DNA of 64,000 bases from Mesorhizobium sp. L-2-11 (lineage in GTDB: Bacteria; Pseudomonadota; Alphaproteobacteria; Rhizobiales; Rhizobiaceae): assembly GCF_016756595.1 (NCBI RefSeq), contig NZ_AP023257.1, positions 4,232,001 to 4,296,000 on the forward strand, written 5' to 3'. A model generated the notes under the pieces. It ran no database searches, had not been told where the DNA came from, and saw nothing but the letters and a program-made list of their open reading frames with translations. Shown here in pieces: positions 26,348 to 35,085 of the stretch. The stretch's first letter is position 1. Every line of letters starts with the position of its first letter. The position numbers and the translations under genes are program-made.

Positions 26348-28294
26348 TCAGGCTGCTCTTGCTGCACCGGCCTCTTGGCCGGTGAAATTCTTCTGCCACA
26401 GTTGCGTCGACAGGATGCCGACGAAGGCCGCGTTGTCGCGGAACCCGGACGCTGGCTGCGTGCGGCATTTCTCATGAAGGCTGGCTACCGCCTTGGCGTT
26501 GAACAGTCCGCCGGCAGCGATGCTTGCTTCACACAGCAAATCGCTGACATAGTCCAGCTCACCGGCTCCTACGAAGGAGCGGGCTTCCGGAGCCCGGTAG
26601 GGTTGTTTGCTACGCTCCCGGATCGCGGCGGGAAGCAGATGCCCCGCCACTTTGCGCAATATGTGTTTTTCGACCAATCCCTTCAGCTTCATTTCCGGCG
26701 GAAGTTTTCCGGCAAATTCCACCAGGCGATGGTCGAGGTAGGGAAACCGCCCTTCGATACCATGCGCCATGGCCATCCGATCGCCTTGGCTGGAGAGGAT
26801 GTAACCCGGCAGCAGGAAGCGGCTTTCGAGATATTGCGCCTGATGCAGCGGGTGCCAGTGGGAAAAAGCCTGGGGCAACCGGCCGACCAGTTCCTCGGCC
26901 GCATCATAGCCCTTCAACGTCGCGCGCAGGTCCCCGGAAAAGAAGATTTTTGTCGCCGCCGTGGTCTTGAAGCGCGGCCGATGCGAAAACAGCGGATCGT
27001 CGAGCGCAGTGTTGCCGGTGTTGCCGGCGCCGAAGAACGCCGCCAAATACTCCACGGACTGCTGCTGCAGGCCCGGCAGATAGGGATAAAGCCTGCGGAA
27101 CAGGTTTGGCCTGATGCGCGATGCCGGCTGCCGCCCGCAGAACCGGCGCACGCGCGCTTCTCTAAAAATATCGTAGCCGGCAAAAACCTCGTCGGCGCCC
27201 TCGCCGGTCAGCACCACTTTCAGGCCGGCCTGGCGAACGAGGCCGGACAGCTGATAGAGCGGGGCCGGGGCGGTGCGGATGATCGGCCGCTCGGCAAAGC
27301 GGATGACTTCGGGGAAGACGCCGGCGATATCGCCGGCCTGGCAGGCAATGGTTCGATGCCGGGTGCCAAGAGCTGAAGCCATCTCGGTCTGGAAGGCGCT
27401 TTCGTCGTGCTCGGCGCTGTCGAACGTCACCGAAAATGTCTGCAGCTGGAGAGGAGTCATGCCGGCGGCAAGCGCCGAAACCAGGGACGAATCAAGCCCG
27501 CCCGAAAGATAAGAACCGACCGGCACGTCGGCGCGCATGCGAAGCCTCACCGCATCGCTCAACAGCGCCTGCAGTTCCTCGGCCGCATCGTCCTCGTTGG
27601 TGAGCTTCGATGGCGCGTCGCGATGCGGATAGTCGAGCTGCCAATAGCGTTTGACCGTGACCTGCCCCGGTGTCGCGATCATCATGCTCGCCGGCTCCAG
27701 CTCGTGGATGTTGCGGAAAGCCGTGCGGGGAGCGATCGGCGCCCACAGCGTAAAGATCTGGTCGAGTGCTGTCGGATCGATTTCGGCCGAGATGCCGGGG
27801 ACCTTCAGCAGGGCCTTGATCTCCGACGCGAAGTACAGCACGCCGTCCTTGCTCGTGTAGAACAGCGGCCGGACCCCCATCCGGTCTCGGGCAAGCACCA
27901 TGCGCCGGCGCCTGTTATCCCAAATCGCGAAGGCAAAATCGCCGTTCAGAAGCGACAGACAGTCTTCGCCCATCTCGTCAAAGAGGTGCAGGATGACCTC
28001 GGTGTCGCTCGAGGTACGGAAGCGCCGGCCCTTGGCGATCAGCCCTTCGCGCAGTTCCAAATAGTTGAAAATCTCGCCGTTGAACGCAATCGTCAAATTG
28101 CCCGACATGTCGGACATCGGCTGCTGGCCATCACCGATGCCGATCACCGACAGCCGCGCATGGCCGAGGCCAGCGTCGGCTGTCATAAATTTTCCTTGCT
28201 CATCCGGCCCGCGATGGGCGATCGCAGCGATCATCCGCGCAAGCAAAGCTTCCGCATCCCGGATCGAACCGAAATAGCCCCCGAATCCGCACAT
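26348..28294 (-). CDS. asnB: Glutamine-hydrolysing asparagine synthase family amidotransferase
   Basis: A 648-residue two-domain enzyme. The N-terminal class II glutaminase has the nucleophile Cys2 (MCGFGGYFG) and the conserved HRGPDEQG and NGEIFNYLELR. The synthetase domain has the PP-loop SYLSGGLDSSLVSALA and VLTGEGADEVFAGYD. It is first in the minus-strand operon with ACP, ligase and nadE-like genes. Family members make asparagine, or amidate other acids in capsule, antibiotic or exosortase-linked loci. The context favours the latter. Confidence 0.88.
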   Translation of the reverse strand: MCGFGGYFGSIRDAEALLARMIAAIAHRGPDEQGKFMTADAGLGHARLSVIGIGDGQQPMSDMSGNLTIAFNGEIFNYLELREGLIAKGRRFRTSSDTEVILHLFDEMGEDCLSLLNGDFAFAIWDNRRRRMVLARDRMGVRPLFYTSKDGVLYFASEIKALLKVPGISAEIDPTALDQIFTLWAPIAPRTAFRNIHELEPASMMIATPGQVTVKRYWQLDYPHRDAPSKLTNEDDAAEELQALLSDAVRLRMRADVPVGSYLSGGLDSSLVSALAAGMTPLQLQTFSVTFDSAEHDESAFQTEMASALGTRHRTIACQAGDIAGVFPEVIRFAERPIIRTAPAPLYQLSGLVRQAGLKVVLTGEGADEVFAGYDIFREARVRRFCGRQPASRIRPNLFRRLYPYLPGLQQQSVEYLAAFFGAGNTGNTALDDPLFSHRPRFKTTAATKIFFSGDLRATLKGYDAAEELVGRLPQAFSHWHPLHQAQYLESRFLLPGYILSSQGDRMAMAHGIEGRFPYLDHRLVEFAGKLPPEMKLKGLVEKHILRKVAGHLLPAAIRERSKQPYRAPEARSFVGAGELDYVSDLLCEASIAAGGLFNAKAVASLHEKCRTQPASGFRDNAAFVGILSTQLWQKNFTGQEAGAARAA

Positions 28295-28661
28295 TGCTAT
28301 GACTCATATATCGGTGAGGCTCGGAGCATAAGCTTGATAATTGCGTCAAGCGTTAACCGGACAATTTCGGCCGACACATGGTTAATGACGAGTTAAACAG
28401 CCATGCACGTCTAAGATTTCTATCTTGCTGGAGACAGAAGTAGGTTAAAGCCAAGTGCAACTCTTGTTCGAGTTGCAGCGACGCGGTCGCATTTGCGGAC
28501 TATGGCCGGTTCAGTGGTTCCGTCACAGATCGCTTATTCGTTTGATAGTTCTGTAACCCCGCCCGCTCCAACCCGACAAACTTGCGGCATTAACGGAGCC
28601 TAGTTTGCGCGAATATCCCGCAACACCATCGTCACGCAAATCGCCGACATTCGAGATTGGC

Positions 28662-28812
28662 TCTCCCTTCTCCCCCTGTGGGAGAAGGTGGCCTCGCGAA
28701 GCGAGGTCGGATGAGGGGTGTTCCAGCTTGGCAAAAACCGCACTCCGTCCAACACCCCTCTTCCGTCTCGGCGCTGCGCGCCGATCCACCTTCTCCCACA
28801 AGGGGAGAAGGC
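28662..28812. repeat. Palindromic intergenic repeat (CTCCCCC-type), copy A
   Basis: Arms TCTCCCTTCTCCCCCTGTGG and CCCACAAGGGGAGAAGG are separated by about 100 bp that contain further inverted segments (GGATGAGGGGTG against AACACCCCTC). It lies in the 628-bp region 28295-28922 between asnB and tRNA-Val. The rest of that region holds the asnB promoter area and no recognisable gene. Confidence 0.7.
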
Positions 28813-28922
28813 AAGACCGCGCTATGACCGCCACGGTTACAAACTTTCATCGCGGACGGACACATCGCGATACCCAACAGGGTGAACAGCGCCAGGCTCA
28901 TATCGCGGTTTTCCATAAGGAA

Positions 28923-28998
<76 letters not shown>

Positions 28999-29213
28999 GC
29001 TCCGGGGCGGACCTTTAAGCAGTTAGGACGGGGTTCGCAAGGCCAAATGAGCGCACAACGCCCTCGCCGCTGGTCGTTTTCGGCGGCAAAATCCGGCTTG
29101 TCAAAAAACCTTCTCCTGTTTGCTGTTATGCTGTCGCGCTCCGCTTGACACCCGGTGGCTTACGCCTTATCCACCGCCCCAACGACGAACACGGCTGACC
29201 GTGCTCGTCTTGC

Positions 29214-29292
<79 letters not shown>

Positions 29293-29335
29293 CATTTCAA
29301 GGGGTTGGCACCGCCCCTTGAAAAAGTTTCAACTT

Positions 29336-29890
29336 TCATTTTCCTGAGAGTTTCAACTTTTTGTATTCGTTGCGTTCCTGGCCGAGCAATTTGCGGCCTT
29401 TGCGGCGAGAGGCGTCGGCCGAGCGGACGGCCGCGAGATTGACCGGCATATAGGTCTTTTGCAGCGCCTTATTCTCGTCGATCGAGTTGCCCATCTTGGC
29501 CGAGATCGCCTCGACGGAGGCGCCGCCGGCATTGGCCTCGACCGCGCCGGAACGCCGCATGTCCATCAGCCGTCGCTTCTCCCCTGCCCCGAAAACAAGC
29601 GTGCGCAGGGCGGCGAAGTCGTCGACCAGCGCATCCTTGGTGTAGGGCACGCCGGCGCGCGGCCGGCCGCCGTTGGCGCCCGGCGTGAAGCCGCGTGAGC
29701 GGAAGATCGGCGCATCGTCGAGCAGGGTGACACCGAGCGATTCGACATAGGCCAGCACCAGCCGTTGCATGCGCGGCGACAGCGTGCCGAACGCCGCCTC
29801 GCCGCTCTTGGTGCGCTCGATCAAAAAGCCCCATTCCTGCGCCGTCTGCACGGCCCGCGCCGGCGTAAGCGTGCGCACGTCGCTTCCCAA
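29336..29890 (-). pseudogene. Tyrosine recombinase (phage integrase) C-terminal fragment
   Basis: About 184 codons. The C-terminal part LMDMRRSGAVEANAGGASVE followed by KALQKTYMPVN looks like the RR-x-G box and the terminal nucleophilic Tyr of tyrosine recombinases, in a variant where the usual first His is Met. The frame begins only at a TTG, and no N-terminal DNA-binding domain precedes it; the next gene starts 14 bp upstream. It is probably a truncated integrase of the island beside tRNA-Asp. Confidence 0.65.
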
Positions 29891-29903
29891 GCTGAAGGTT
29901 CTG

Positions 29904-30857
29904 TCAAAATTTCGTTTTCGGTTCGAACGAAACGCCCGCCATAAGCTTATCCAGAATTTCTTGGTTAAATTCCGGCATAGGGTTCGAAGAATCTTTTGCA
30001 GCGTGAGTCGCGAAATGTGCCATTAGGCTATCTGCGATGTCACTAAAAGGCAGGCCGTGAAGTACGGACGGCATGCTTCCGGAGTTCCTCTCTCGAGAGC
30101 CGTCGGCGGCAAAAGCAATGTGAGCGCCGCCGCCGCCCTTAAACCTCCAGGCACACATTGCCTCTGGGCCAACCGATGACTCTCGCCTCGCCACCAACCT
30201 ATTGATGTAAGCCCACATGATGGCCCAGCGATCTCCGGCGATTTCCTTGGAATTGGCCCGTCTAGCTTGTCTGGAAAGATTGAGAATCGTTCCGCCGGTC
30301 AGATGTTTTGCACCGCTTCCTATTAGGAATCCGAGGGCCTTACGGCTCGGCAAAATGTTGATATTGATGACTTGGAAGGGTTCCAAGGAATGCGGAACCT
30401 GCAGCTGGACCGCCTTTCCTTTGGCAGGCATTGAAAATAGCTGCGGCTGCGAAGTGATTATTTGTAAGCACATCTTGCCCTTTCTGAACCCAGCAAATCC
30501 GAATGCATGGCCGCCCTTATCGTACGTGTGGAGCTTCTGTTCGGTGGCGGCCTTAGCGATCGCATGTAAGCTTTGATCTAGAGTTCGCCCCGAACCGCGC
30601 AGGACATGCGTGATCCAGTCGCTTAACTCGAAAGGAGTTTTGCTTGCCCGTGCACCCGCTCCAGCGAATGTGATCAATCCATAGCCATCGGCGGTATCCA
30701 GGGCACAGATCTTGGCCGCCTTGAAGTCGCGCAGGGCTTCGACATCACTGTATCGCCGATCAGCTCCGGCGAAGGCCAATTGCGGTGTGATCACAACAAC
30801 CGATAGAGTCATCAAAGTCCTCACGTGGGGGCCTAGGGACCTCAGAACATAGCTCAT
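29904..30857 (-). CDS. Exported protein resembling Ntn-hydrolase-type hypothetical proteins
   Basis: About 317 residues with a hydrophobic N-terminus that looks like a signal peptide ending near PQLAFAGAD. The next stretch (KICALDTADGYGLITFAGAG, then SDWITHVLRG) resembles proteasome/HslV-like Ntn-fold hypothetical proteins, but no Thr or Ser nucleophile can be fixed. The C-terminus reads FNQEILDKLMAGVSFEPKTKF. Composition is lower in GC than its neighbours, consistent with island DNA. The start is uncertain: ATG 30857 lacks a clear ribosome site. Function unknown. Confidence 0.55.
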   Translation of the reverse strand: MSYVLRSLGPHVRTLMTLSVVVITPQLAFAGADRRYSDVEALRDFKAAKICALDTADGYGLITFAGAGARASKTPFELSDWITHVLRGSGRTLDQSLHAIAKAATEQKLHTYDKGGHAFGFAGFRKGKMCLQIITSQPQLFSMPAKGKAVQLQVPHSLEPFQVININILPSRKALGFLIGSGAKHLTGGTILNLSRQARRANSKEIAGDRWAIMWAYINRLVARRESSVGPEAMCAWRFKGGGGAHIAFAADGSRERNSGSMPSVLHGLPFSDIADSLMAHFATHAAKDSSNPMPEFNQEILDKLMAGVSFEPKTKF

Positions 30858-30966
30858 CGAACAGTGTCGTTCCAACACTGCGACCGCGTTTCAACTTTGA
30901 CCCGTTTTGTTGCGAATTCGGCACACAGTGCTATCGAAACTGTCGTTGATAAGGCTTGGCTTTTCA

Positions 30967-31018
30967 CCGGCCTGTCACGCCGGAGGTCGCGGGTTCGAGC
31001 CCCGTCACTCGCGCCATT
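30967..31018 (+). repeat. Direct repeat of tRNA-Asp 3' half (putative att site, right)
   Basis: Exact copy of the tRNA-Asp 3' segment (anticodon stem through CCA). It lacks the 5' half, so it is not a functional tRNA. It marks the far end of the island remnant. Confidence 0.85.
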
Positions 31019-31144
31019 TTCAATCACTTGGCTGATTGGAAATGAAAAAAATGCCGGACCGGCAATTCAGATATTCGGGTCGACCCTGGCACCCGATAAA
31101 TCCCAGCGCCTGGTCTGAATTTTAGAAACCTGTTCGATCTGGCA

Positions 31145-31318
31145 TCACCCCTGAGGATCGACGTTCTGAGCTGGCTGGGGCAGTTCGTCATCTGCCGGCG
31201 TCGGAACCTTCAAACGCCCCGTCAGTTCGATCAGTCGCGTGGTTTCTTGCTCGTTGAGCAGGCTGATCTGCAGATCCAGCTCGGCGCGGCACTCGCGGCT
31301 TTCATAAGAGCATTTCTC
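31145..31318 (-). pseudogene. C-terminal fragment resembling a DUF1003-type membrane protein
   Basis: The frame YESRECRAELDLQISLLNEQ, then TTRLIELTGRL, looks like the cytoplasmic tail that follows the transmembrane part in DUF1003 proteins. No membrane segment or start codon precedes it in frame in a sensible position. It lies just outside the island boundary, so the rest may have been lost by rearrangement. The family call is tentative. Confidence 0.4.
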
Positions 31319-31416
31319 AACGCTCCGTGAGCCGATGCTCGGCACGTTCGCCGACCAGGCTCGGACTGGATTCCGTGCAGAATTCGGGGACTCCGGGCTT
31401 CGGTGATCGGGATCGC

Positions 31417-32523
31417 CTATTTTTGCCGCGGGTCTTCCAGGCCGATGCCGATCTGACGGAAACGGCCCGCCCGACGTTCGACGACGGCTTCGGCGAGCGC
31501 GCGGGCGGCATTGCGAACTTCTTCCTGGATTGTCTCGTCGGCATCGAGTTCATCGTGGCTTGTAGCGTACGGCTTCCAGTAGCCGATGTAGCGGTCAAGC
31601 TCGGCGCTCGGGCCGGCCGGCGACAACTTCATGAAGCGCAGCCAGTCAGCGATGGAATGCCGCACATTCTCCGCACCTTCGACATCGCCGTGCACAATCA
31701 CAGAAAACAGCCTGCCTGCCAGATGACGCGGATAGTCCCACCCGGCCAGTTCGACCTCCTTTGCCTTTGCCGCATCCTTGCCTTGTGTCAGCGAAGGGTC
31801 TGGATTGCCACCGTCAGCACAGACAAGCCTGTCCATCATCAGTTTGACAGGTGAGGAAACCTGATACCAATTCACCGGGGTGATGATCATGATGCCATGG
31901 GCGGCGACCCACATCGGGTAGATTTCGTTCATCCAGTCCTGGACTTGCCCAAGCGAATGATTGGGATAGCAGGAACAGGGCCAATGGCAGAGCGGTGCGG
32001 CCGTCGAAAAGCACGCCTTGCACGGATGGATGTTCCTCCCGTATTCGGAAGCAAGTCGCGACAGATCGAGAATTTCGACCGCAAGTTTCGTTTCCTTGTC
32101 GATGGTCTCACGGGCGATTTCGGCGAGCCGGAAACTCTTCGACATTTCGCGGGGACAGGTATGCTCGCTGCGCGACGACCCGTTGATGATCAACAGACGC
32201 GGCGGCGCCGTCAGATCCTCGTACCGACGCTGCGCCTGTAGCACACCTTCGTGTGCCGCAATCCAATCGACGGACAGATCGTAGTCGGGGTCGCTGAACG
32301 CAGGTCCGGCTTTCCTCGTGATCGGGCTCTTGCGGGAATCCGCATAAGCCTGCCAAGCGATCGAAGCGATCTGCTCAATCGACTGGGCGAGCGGTTCGAA
32401 CGCTGGGTCGACGAATTGCTGCTTGTACCTTGCCTTGAAGGCTTTCTCACTCAGTCTGGGACTAGCCATGCCCTTGCGAGGCGCCGGGGTTTTCCCGGCA
32501 AACTTGCCAACGAGACCAGCCAT
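31417..32523 (-). CDS. NAD(P)H-dependent flavodoxin-fold reductase with N-terminal extension
   Basis: A 368-residue protein. Residues from about 130 onward form an NADPH-dependent FMN reductase domain (RLLIINGSSRSEHTCPREMS, ITPVNWYQVSSPVKLMMDRL). A cysteine-rich insertion is notable (HPCKACFSTAAPLCHWPCSC), with CxxC and further Cys that could bind a metal. The first 130 residues are an unassigned helical domain. The start at 32523 has AAGGAA upstream. It is probably a cytosolic quinone or metal reductase; the exact substrate is unknown. Confidence 0.8.
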   Translation of the reverse strand: MAGLVGKFAGKTPAPRKGMASPRLSEKAFKARYKQQFVDPAFEPLAQSIEQIASIAWQAYADSRKSPITRKAGPAFSDPDYDLSVDWIAAHEGVLQAQRRYEDLTAPPRLLIINGSSRSEHTCPREMSKSFRLAEIARETIDKETKLAVEILDLSRLASEYGRNIHPCKACFSTAAPLCHWPCSCYPNHSLGQVQDWMNEIYPMWVAAHGIMIITPVNWYQVSSPVKLMMDRLVCADGGNPDPSLTQGKDAAKAKEVELAGWDYPRHLAGRLFSVIVHGDVEGAENVRHSIADWLRFMKLSPAGPSAELDRYIGYWKPYATSHDELDADETIQEEVRNAARALAEAVVERRAGRFRQIGIGLEDPRQK

Positions 32524-32554
32524 TTCCGAGTTCCTTTCCCGAATTCTTGTCCAG

Positions 32555-32599
32555 GCATCCAAGGCAAACCCGCTGCTCCCCCGCATGGTTCCGGGCGCG
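32555..32599. repeat. Dispersed intergenic repeat (CATCCAAG type), copy 1
   Basis: The segment GCATCCAAGGCAAACCCGCT continuing to GGTTCC recurs at 34827-34870 with a few changes. Both copies sit just upstream of a gene start on the minus strand. Confidence 0.6.
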
Positions 32600-32610
32600 T
32601 TTGTGATGGC

Positions 32611-32787
32611 GGAGCGAGGCGCCCCCCTCTGTCCTGCCGGACATCTCCCCCACAAGGGGGGAGATTGGCAGCTTTGACGCACCGCTCAATCCTGCGACGG
32701 TCGTGGTTCGCGAAGGCGGCGGTGACGGCCGATCTCCCCCCAAGTGGGGGAGATGTCCGGCAGGACAGAGGGGGGCGCCTCGCTCCC
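32611..32787. repeat. Palindromic intergenic repeat (CTCCCCC-type), copy B
   Basis: The outer arms GGAGCGAGGCGCCCCCCTCT and AGAGGGGGGCGCCTCGCTCC are perfectly inverted. The inner arms contain GTCCTGCCGGACATCTCCCC on the left and its complement on the right, around a 70-bp centre. It is the cleanest copy of the family in the window. Confidence 0.85.
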
Positions 32788-32849
32788 GCCATCAAAGAGA
32801 GTTTCAACTTTTTTGTTCGGTGCGTCACAAGCCGGCCATATGCGTTTGA

Positions 32850-32897
32850 GCATTCAATTTTCCCGAACCCGGTTCCCACTTTCGGGTCCGATGCTCT
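32850..32897. repeat. Short palindromic repeat (CCCGAAA/TTTCGGG type)
   Basis: The segment AATTTTCCCGAACCCGGTTC, then CACTTTCGGGTCCGATGC, is of a palindrome class that is frequent between genes in rhizobia. A relative lies at 38314. This copy ends about 15 bp before the ion channel start codon. Confidence 0.55.
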
Positions 32898-32912
32898 AAC
32901 GGAGAACAAGCC

Positions 32913-33698
32913 TTGGATGCCCTGAAGTCGCTCATCGAATCACGCCGCTTCGACCTCGCGATCATGGTCCTGATCCTGATCAACGCCGTCACGCTCGGCC
33001 TCGAAACCTCGCCCGACGCGATTGCTGCCTTTGGCCCGCTTCTAACGGCCATCGACCGCGCGATCCTCGGCGTCTTCGTGGTCGAACTCGCGATCCGGCT
33101 GGTCGTCTACAGGACGCGTTTCTTCCGCGATCCATGGCGCATCTTCGACCTCTTCGTCGTCGGTTTCGCGCTAATCCCCACCACCGGTTCGCTCTCGGTG
33201 CTGCGGGCGCTGCGCATCCTGCGCGTGCTGCGCCTGATCAGCATCGTTCCGTCGCTGCGCCGTGTCGTCACCGGCTTCATCACCGCCTTGCCCGGCATGG
33301 GCTCGATCATGCTGTTGCTCGGGCTGGTGTTCTACGTCTTTGCGGTGATGGCGACAAAACTCTACGGCGCGTCGTTTCCCGAACTGTTCGGCGGCATACC
33401 GGCTTCGCTGTTCACGCTTTTCCAGGTCATGACGCTCGAGGGCTGGTCGGACGGCGTGGTGCGCCCGGTCATGGCGGTCTATCCGGCCGCCTGGCTGTTC
33501 TTCATCCCGTTCATCATCGCGACCTCGTTCACCGTGCTCAATCTGTTCATCGGCGTGATCGTTTCGGCGATGGAGGCCGAGCATGAAGCCGTGGAATCGG
33601 CCGACAGGGCGACGCTGCACAGCGATCAGGCCATGATCCTGGCGGAGTTGCAGGCGCTGCGGGCGGAGGTCCGCGAATTGACCAGCGTTCGCGGCTAG
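32913..33698 (+). CDS. Single-domain voltage-gated cation channel (NaChBac-like ion transporter family)
   Basis: A 261-residue membrane protein with six predicted helices. The S4 voltage sensor has regularly spaced arginines (SVLRALRILRVLRLISIVPSL). The pore region FTLFQVMTLEGWSDGVV has filter LEGWS, close to the LESWS of bacterial sodium channels. A C-terminal coiled coil (AEHEAVESADRATLH, then ILAELQALRAEVREL) would assemble the tetramer. The start is TTG at 32913 with GGAG 9 bases upstream; no in-frame ATG is available. Na+ over Ca2+ selectivity is inferred, not shown. Confidence 0.88.
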   Translation: MDALKSLIESRRFDLAIMVLILINAVTLGLETSPDAIAAFGPLLTAIDRAILGVFVVELAIRLVVYRTRFFRDPWRIFDLFVVGFALIPTTGSLSVLRALRILRVLRLISIVPSLRRVVTGFITALPGMGSIMLLLGLVFYVFAVMATKLYGASFPELFGGIPASLFTLFQVMTLEGWSDGVVRPVMAVYPAAWLFFIPFIIATSFTVLNLFIGVIVSAMEAEHEAVESADRATLHSDQAMILAELQALRAEVRELTSVRG

Positions 33699-33753
33699 AG
33701 CGCCTCCGCGAGAAACATTCCTGTCCGTCGGCGGCTCGTGATGGGCCGTGAAA

Positions 33754-33786
33754 GACCCGCCGCTCCATTTGCGAAGCGGCGGGGTC
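33754..33786 (+). terminator. Terminator hairpin after the ion channel gene
   Basis: A strong GC stem GACCCGCCGCT / AGCGGCGGGGTC with one bulge and a 10-base loop, 56 bp after the channel stop. It opens the 600-bp intergenic region 33699-34299, which otherwise contains only repeat copies and no recognisable gene. Confidence 0.6.
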
Positions 33787-33989
33787 CCCCAATCACCCCC
33801 CTCGATTGCCAGGTCAAAATTGCCCCCCGGCATTACTGACCGTGCAATGGCGGCGCCAGACCCAGTGACCCATTACGGGACACCTGTGCCAAAGACGCAA
33901 GATGGGTTTGGCGATTGATATTAACTGTGGCTAATATGTCACCATGGCCGGAATGGACTAAGTCGAGAGCGCCAGCGAGGCTGCGCGGC

Positions 33990-34040
33990 CGACGCGGCGC
34001 AGACCTTGGGATCCGTTCCGTTACCTCAGAGCGTCACGAC
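33990..34040. repeat. Dispersed repeat (GGGATCC...GTTACCTCAGAGCG type), intact copy
   Basis: It reads CGACGCGGCGCAGACCTTGG, then ATCCGTTCCGTTACCTCAGA and GCGTCACGAC. Its two halves are found separated at 35031-35085 and 36534-36573, on either side of the IS110-type element. Confidence 0.75.
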
Positions 34041-34069
34041 AGCGCAGAACCTACGATGGCGGCGGGACA

Positions 34070-34258
34070 GCGCCCCCCTCTGTCCTGCCCTCTTTGCCAA
34101 GACTCGGCATCTCCCCCACTTGGGGGGAGATCGGCAGCTTCGCGGACAGCGTCCCTTTTGCAAGGTTGGTGGTTGGCGAAATCAGTGATGAAGGCCAATC
34201 TCCCTCAAGTGGGGGAGATGCCGAGTCTTGGCAAAGAGGGGCAGGACAGCGGGAGGCG
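34070..34258. repeat. Palindromic intergenic repeat (CTCCCCC-type), copy C
   Basis: Outer arms GCGCCCCCCTCTGTCCTGCC and GGCAGGACAGCG are inverted with the variation CTCTTTGCCAAGACTCGGCA against TGCCGAGTCTTGGCAAAGAG, a perfect 20-bp inverted pair. It lies between the channel and EF-hand genes. Confidence 0.8.
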
Positions 34259-34299
34259 GGTAACGATCGAAGCGGACCGTCTGCAGCGGTTCTGCGGAT

Positions 34300-34788
34300 T
34301 TATTCACCCGTGTCGTCGCCACCTCCGCGGAAGAAGGATCGAATTTCCTCCCTGTCGATGCTGTCATCGCCGTCCTCGTCGACGGCGTTGAATATCCGCT
34401 CGACAAAATCCTGAACCTCGGTTTGAGAAAGCGCACCATCGCCGTCGGCGTCGACTATGGCGAACATCATCCGCATCCGTGCGCCATGCATCATCCCGCC
34501 TCTCATATGGCGCCCATCATGCCTTCGGAAATCGCGATGCCAACGATCGCCACCTCGCCGCTCTGCTCGCGGGCGGCGATCCTCCTGCATTCTCTCCTCC
34601 AGCATCTCGGTCATCATCTCACGCATCATTTGGCGCATGGAGTCTTCGGTTGGTCCGCCTGGCGACGGCTGTGAACCTTGATTCTGTGCGGGTGCGGCGG
34701 GCGCTGGTGGGCTCATCTGGGATAGCGCCGGCGAGGCCAGCATGGCCAAGGCAGCGGCGACCGCTGTGGTTTTGCTTGCTGATGTCAT
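34300..34788 (-). CDS. Exported EF-hand calcium-binding protein
   Basis: A 162-residue protein. A signal peptide ends near [10 protein letters not shown] Pro/Gln linker and a Met/Arg-rich helical region follow ([18 protein letters not shown]). Two C-terminal EF-hands are seen: [12 protein letters not shown] and [12 protein letters not shown], both with complete calcium-ligand positions. The ATG at 34788 has an excellent AAGGAG site. It is probably a periplasmic Ca2+-binding protein of unknown partner. It faces the cation channel gene, but the two are separated by repeats and convergent. Confidence 0.85.
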   Translation of the reverse strand: MTSASKTTAVAAALAMLASPALSQMSPPAPAAPAQNQGSQPSPGGPTEDSMRQMMREMMTEMLEERMQEDRRPRAERRGGDRWHRDFRRHDGRHMRGGMMHGARMRMMFAIVDADGDGALSQTEVQDFVERIFNAVDEDGDDSIDREEIRSFFRGGGDDTGE

Positions 34789-34826
34789 CGTATTCTCCTT
34801 GGAGAATGGGTGGACCGAACGTGTCG

Positions 34827-34870
34827 GCATCCAAGCCAAACCCGCTGCTCCCGACATGGTTCCTGACGCG
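34827..34870. repeat. Dispersed intergenic repeat (CATCCAAG type), copy 2
   Basis: It reads GCATCCAAGCCAAACCCGCT, then GCTCCCGACATGGTTCC. It matches the copy at 32555-32599 and lies upstream of the EF-hand gene. The rest of 34789-35085 shows no recognisable gene. Confidence 0.6.
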
Positions 34871-35030
34871 CTGGTGGATGATCGCTGGATGTTGATCCCG
34901 ACGAGCCTTCGCGCTGCCGCAGAGCCCCGACACAGAGACTTTGACAGATCGGCGATCGGCAGCGAAGTCGATAATTCCCGTCGCTGGCGAATCGCAAGCA
35001 TGGGAGATTAGCCGAAACACCTCTCCACTT

Positions 35031-35085
35031 CGTCATCCCAGGGCAAGCAAGGAGCGAAGCGACGCGCGCAGACCCTGGGATCCAT
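35031..35085. repeat. Dispersed repeat, left half beside the IS110-type element
   Basis: Palindromic ends ATCCCAGGG and CCCTGGGAT flank GCAAGGAGCGAAGCGACGCG. The right end GGGATCCAT joins directly to the IS110-type element; the continuation is found at 36534. Confidence 0.7.

Larger units (their letters stand above)
29293..30966. mobile_element. Remnant of a tRNA-Asp-integrated island
   Basis: About 1.7 kb between the 52-bp direct repeats holds an integrase fragment next to the intact tRNA and one complete-looking gene of a family unrelated to mobility. Size and the N-terminally truncated integrase show that most of the original island was deleted. It can no longer move by itself. Confidence 0.7.

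Noticed and set aside
30967..31018. Second tRNA-Asp gene
   Set aside because: Only the 3' part (anticodon stem to CCA) is present; the acceptor 5' strand and D-arm are missing, so it is an att-like repeat.
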